NCBI GenBank assembly: GCA_021808205.1 | Contig: JAKBCD010000057.1 | Span: 344 to 7,903, forward strand | Source of the DNA: Pseudomonadota bacterium | GTDB taxonomy: Bacteria; Pseudomonadota; Alphaproteobacteria; Acetobacterales; Acetobacteraceae | Length of the DNA stretch: 7,560 nt | Direction: 5' to 3' | In this document: positions 6,745 through 7,560 of the stretch, in pieces | Numbering within the stretch: the first letter of the stretch is position 1 | Layout: every line of letters begins with the position of its first letter | Notes under the pieces: model-generated | What the model saw: only the letters and a program-made list of their open reading frames with translations | Told to the model about the DNA's origin: nothing | Database searches by the model: none | Position numbers and translations under genes: made by a program

Positions 6745-6748
6745 CTCC
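6745..6748 (-). promoter_or_regulatory. Ribosome binding site that selects the UPF0262 start at 6738
   Basis: On the minus strand GGAG is followed by six bases (ACGGGC) and then ATG. It argues against the longer 191-codon reading that begins at 6837, which has no purine-rich site at the right distance. Confidence 0.65.
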
Positions 6749-6832
6749 AGCGCTTCATATCCAAAGATGATGTGATCTTCATCCAAGCTGCGAAGTCGCC
6801 TCATCCACCAATTCGCCGCAAGCCTGCAACGC

Positions 6833-6861
6833 AGCATAACCTGTATGGAAAGTCACGACAA
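6833..6861 (-). promoter_or_regulatory. Possible promoter of the UPF0262-mtnA-DUF2272 cluster
   Basis: On the minus strand TTGTCG (6861-6856) and TATGCT (6838-6833) are separated by exactly 17 bases, each with four of six matches to the sigma-70 consensus. It would start transcription roughly 85-90 bases before the UPF0262 ATG. This is a consensus match only, and chance matches are common. Confidence 0.22.
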
Positions 6862-7118
6862 ATCAGGCTGAGGCGGCCGCGCTTCCTGCCGGATATTGCC
6901 TATCCATTTCTTCATCTACACCCCGCGTGTGGCATCGTGCTGAACGCCATGCAAACCACTTCGCAATGTTATTTTTCCGAACCATCTTGTTTGTCTCTAG
7001 GACTGACCAAAAGACGTCGCACGCAAGACGCTCCAGCGGCGAAATCAATCACGATGGCAGAGTATTCATGCTTAATAAAAAAAAATGCGTAAATAAGGTT
7101 GTTTACTGACGCTTTTTG

Positions 7119-7145
7119 TTGACAGCACGATGCGAGAGGCAGAAT
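7119..7145 (+). promoter_or_regulatory. Candidate promoter of the histone-like gene, with upstream A-tract
   Basis: A perfect TTGACA lies at 7119-7124. The best -10 candidate is CAGAAT (7140-7145, four of six matches), at a short 15-base spacing. Immediately upstream, positions 7071-7103 are AT-rich with a nine-A run, which could act as an UP element or bend. If used, it gives a leader of about 170 bases before the GTG at 7321. The TTGACA is convincing, the -10 element less so. Confidence 0.35.
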
Positions 7146-7146
7146 A

Positions 7147-7177
7147 GCGATTCTTGCGTGCATTACGCGATTCGCGT
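7147..7177 (+). other. Two overlapping, mutually exclusive hairpins and a 7-bp direct repeat in the histone leader
   Basis: ACGCG (7165-7169) is perfectly complementary to CGCGT (7173-7177) across an ATT loop. Its first four bases can instead pair with GCGT (7156-7159) across a GCATT loop. GCGATTC occurs at 7147-7153 and again at 7167-7173, 20 bp apart, about two helical turns. This could be a protein-binding site pair on DNA or a small RNA switch. The arms are short and chance is a serious alternative. Confidence 0.3.
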
Positions 7178-7306
7178 CGCAGCCGATTTTTTTCTGCCGG
7201 TCAAGAAGTCCGCACGCAAAAAATGAAGAAGGGCGGCGTTAGCCGTAGGAAAAGACGTTTCTGTGCCGGACCGCGACCTACAGAGTTCAACCATAACCTT
7301 GAATGC

Positions 7307-7312
7307 AAGGAG
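7307..7312 (+). promoter_or_regulatory. Ribosome binding site for the GTG start of the histone-like gene
   Basis: AAGGAG is followed by 8 bases and then GTG at 7321. This is near-optimal spacing and fixes the non-ATG start. Confidence 0.75.
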
Positions 7313-7320
7313 CAATTCTC

Positions 7321-7560
7321 GTGACCATCGAAGATAAGAACGATACGCAGCGCGCTCAGCCTCTGGCTGTGCGGGCAGCGGCAAAAAAAGCCGCCCCTGC
7401 CAAAAAGCCGGCAGCAAAAAAGGCGGCCGTAAAGAAACCAGCCGCTAAGAAGGCTGCACCCGCGAAGAAGCCGGTCGCCAAGAAAGCCGCTCCCGCAAAG
7501 AAGCCAGCCGCTAAGAAGGCCGCGCCCGCGAAGAAGCCGGCCGCCAAGAAGGCCGCTCCC
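7321..7560 (+). CDS. Histone H1-like Lys/Ala/Pro-rich DNA-binding protein (3' end outside window)
   Basis: The first 80 codons of this gene are present, starting with GTG behind AAGGAG. Residues 1-19 are a short mixed, partly acidic head ('MTIEDKNDTQRAQPL'). From residue 20 the protein consists of repeats of an 11-residue unit, AAKKAAPAKKP. The unit is highly basic and disordered, as in the C-terminal tail of eukaryotic histone H1 and of bacterial H1-like proteins. Such proteins bind DNA nonspecifically and help compact the nucleoid. Whether a folded domain follows cannot be seen. Codon use stays GC-biased and free of stops through the window edge, so this is real coding rather than a random repeat. 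The long Ala/Phe/Gly ORF on the opposite strand is its antisense shadow. Confidence 0.85.
   Translation, partial: MTIEDKNDTQRAQPLAVRAAAKKAAPAKKPAAKKAAVKKPAAKKAAPAKKPVAKKAAPAKKPAAKKAAPAKKPAAKKAAP
7378..7560 (+). repeat. Tandem 33-bp repeats coding for AAKKAAPAKKP units
   Basis: The units run from residues 20-30, 31-40, 41-51, 52-62 and 63-73, with a sixth cut by the window end. The second unit is one codon short (AAKKAAVKKP), and the fourth begins with Val instead of Ala. DNA copies differ mainly at third positions, so the protein pattern is conserved more strictly than the DNA. The array probably continues past the window. Confidence 0.9.

Larger units (their letters stand above)
6739..7320. 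other. 582-bp divergent intergenic region without a convincing gene
   Basis: The region separates the leftward UPF0262 cluster from the rightward histone-like gene. Short ORFs exist in several frames on both strands, but none has a recognisable family, a good ribosome binding site and the GC-biased third positions of the neighbouring genes together. Positions 7060-7123 are notably AT-rich and include nine consecutive A (7077-7085). A 7-base T-run lies at 7187-7193, but the nearest hairpin ends nine bases earlier, so it is not a standard terminator. The candidate promoters, hairpins and small leader ORF are described separately. Confidence 0.6.

Noticed and set aside
6739..6837. 33-codon N-terminal extension of UPF0262
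   Set aside because: It lacks a ribosome binding site and family similarity, while the ATG at 6738 has GGAG at a good distance and gives the usual family length.
6574..7092. 172-codon rightward ORF and the overlapping 60-codon ORF at 6927-7109
   Set aside because: The first half of the long ORF is antisense to UPF0262; the rest lies in the AT-rich gap with no recognisable domain or ribosome binding site.
7183..7200. T-run at 7187-7193 as a rho-independent terminator
   Set aside because: The nearest stem ends nine bases before the run and is only 5 bp, and no gene ends just upstream on the plus strand.
7356..7547. Ala/Phe/Gly-rich leftward ORF of 63 codons
   Set aside because: It is the antisense translation of the histone repeats; it looks membrane-like only because AAG and GCC codons read as Leu/Phe and Gly/Ala in reverse.

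Overview
This window looks like ordinary chromosomal DNA from a GC-rich alphaproteobacterium. The clues are strongly GC-biased third codon positions, a UPF0262-family gene (a family I know essentially from Alphaproteobacteria), and a Lys/Ala/Pro-rich histone H1-like gene of a kind common in Rhodospirillales. An Acetobacteraceae-like host is my best guess, but no marker here fixes it. I see no insertion sequence, phage gene, CRISPR array, tRNA or rRNA.

Layout. Positions 2-253 hold the 3' end of a GntR/UTRA-type regulator that resembles the histidine-utilisation repressor HutC. After a 71-bp gap a rightward cluster runs from 325 to 4340. It begins with a membrane-anchored protein whose C-terminal domain resembles a catalytically dead tyrosine/dual-specificity phosphatase. 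Then come three genes matching the E. coli AaeB, AaeX and AaeA efflux system in the order B-X-A: a 670-residue FUSC-family inner-membrane pump, a 68-residue DUF1656 membrane protein and a 306-residue HlyD-type periplasmic adaptor. The cluster converges, with only 18 bp between stop codons, on a leftward cluster of three genes (6738 down to 4359): UPF0262, mtnA (methylthioribose-1-phosphate isomerase) and a DUF2272 lipoprotein. The last two overlap by the four bases ATGA.

Positions 6739-7320 are a 582-bp non-coding, partly AT-rich divergent region between the leftward cluster and a rightward histone H1-like gene. That gene starts with GTG at 7321 and runs off the window. The region carries a TTGACA box behind an A-tract, two mutually exclusive small hairpins and a 33-codon ORF that would overlap the histone start by GTGA.

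How the genes work together: AaeB/X/A probably form one efflux unit for aromatic or other weak acids, with AaeB as the pump, AaeA as the adaptor and AaeX as a small accessory. MtnA belongs to methionine salvage. The DUF2272 lipoprotein is translationally linked to mtnA but has no obvious biochemical link to it. Nothing here clearly amounts to a new system. The most interesting points are the phosphatase-like protein leading the efflux operon, with its uncertain C-terminal reading frame, and the histone leader region.
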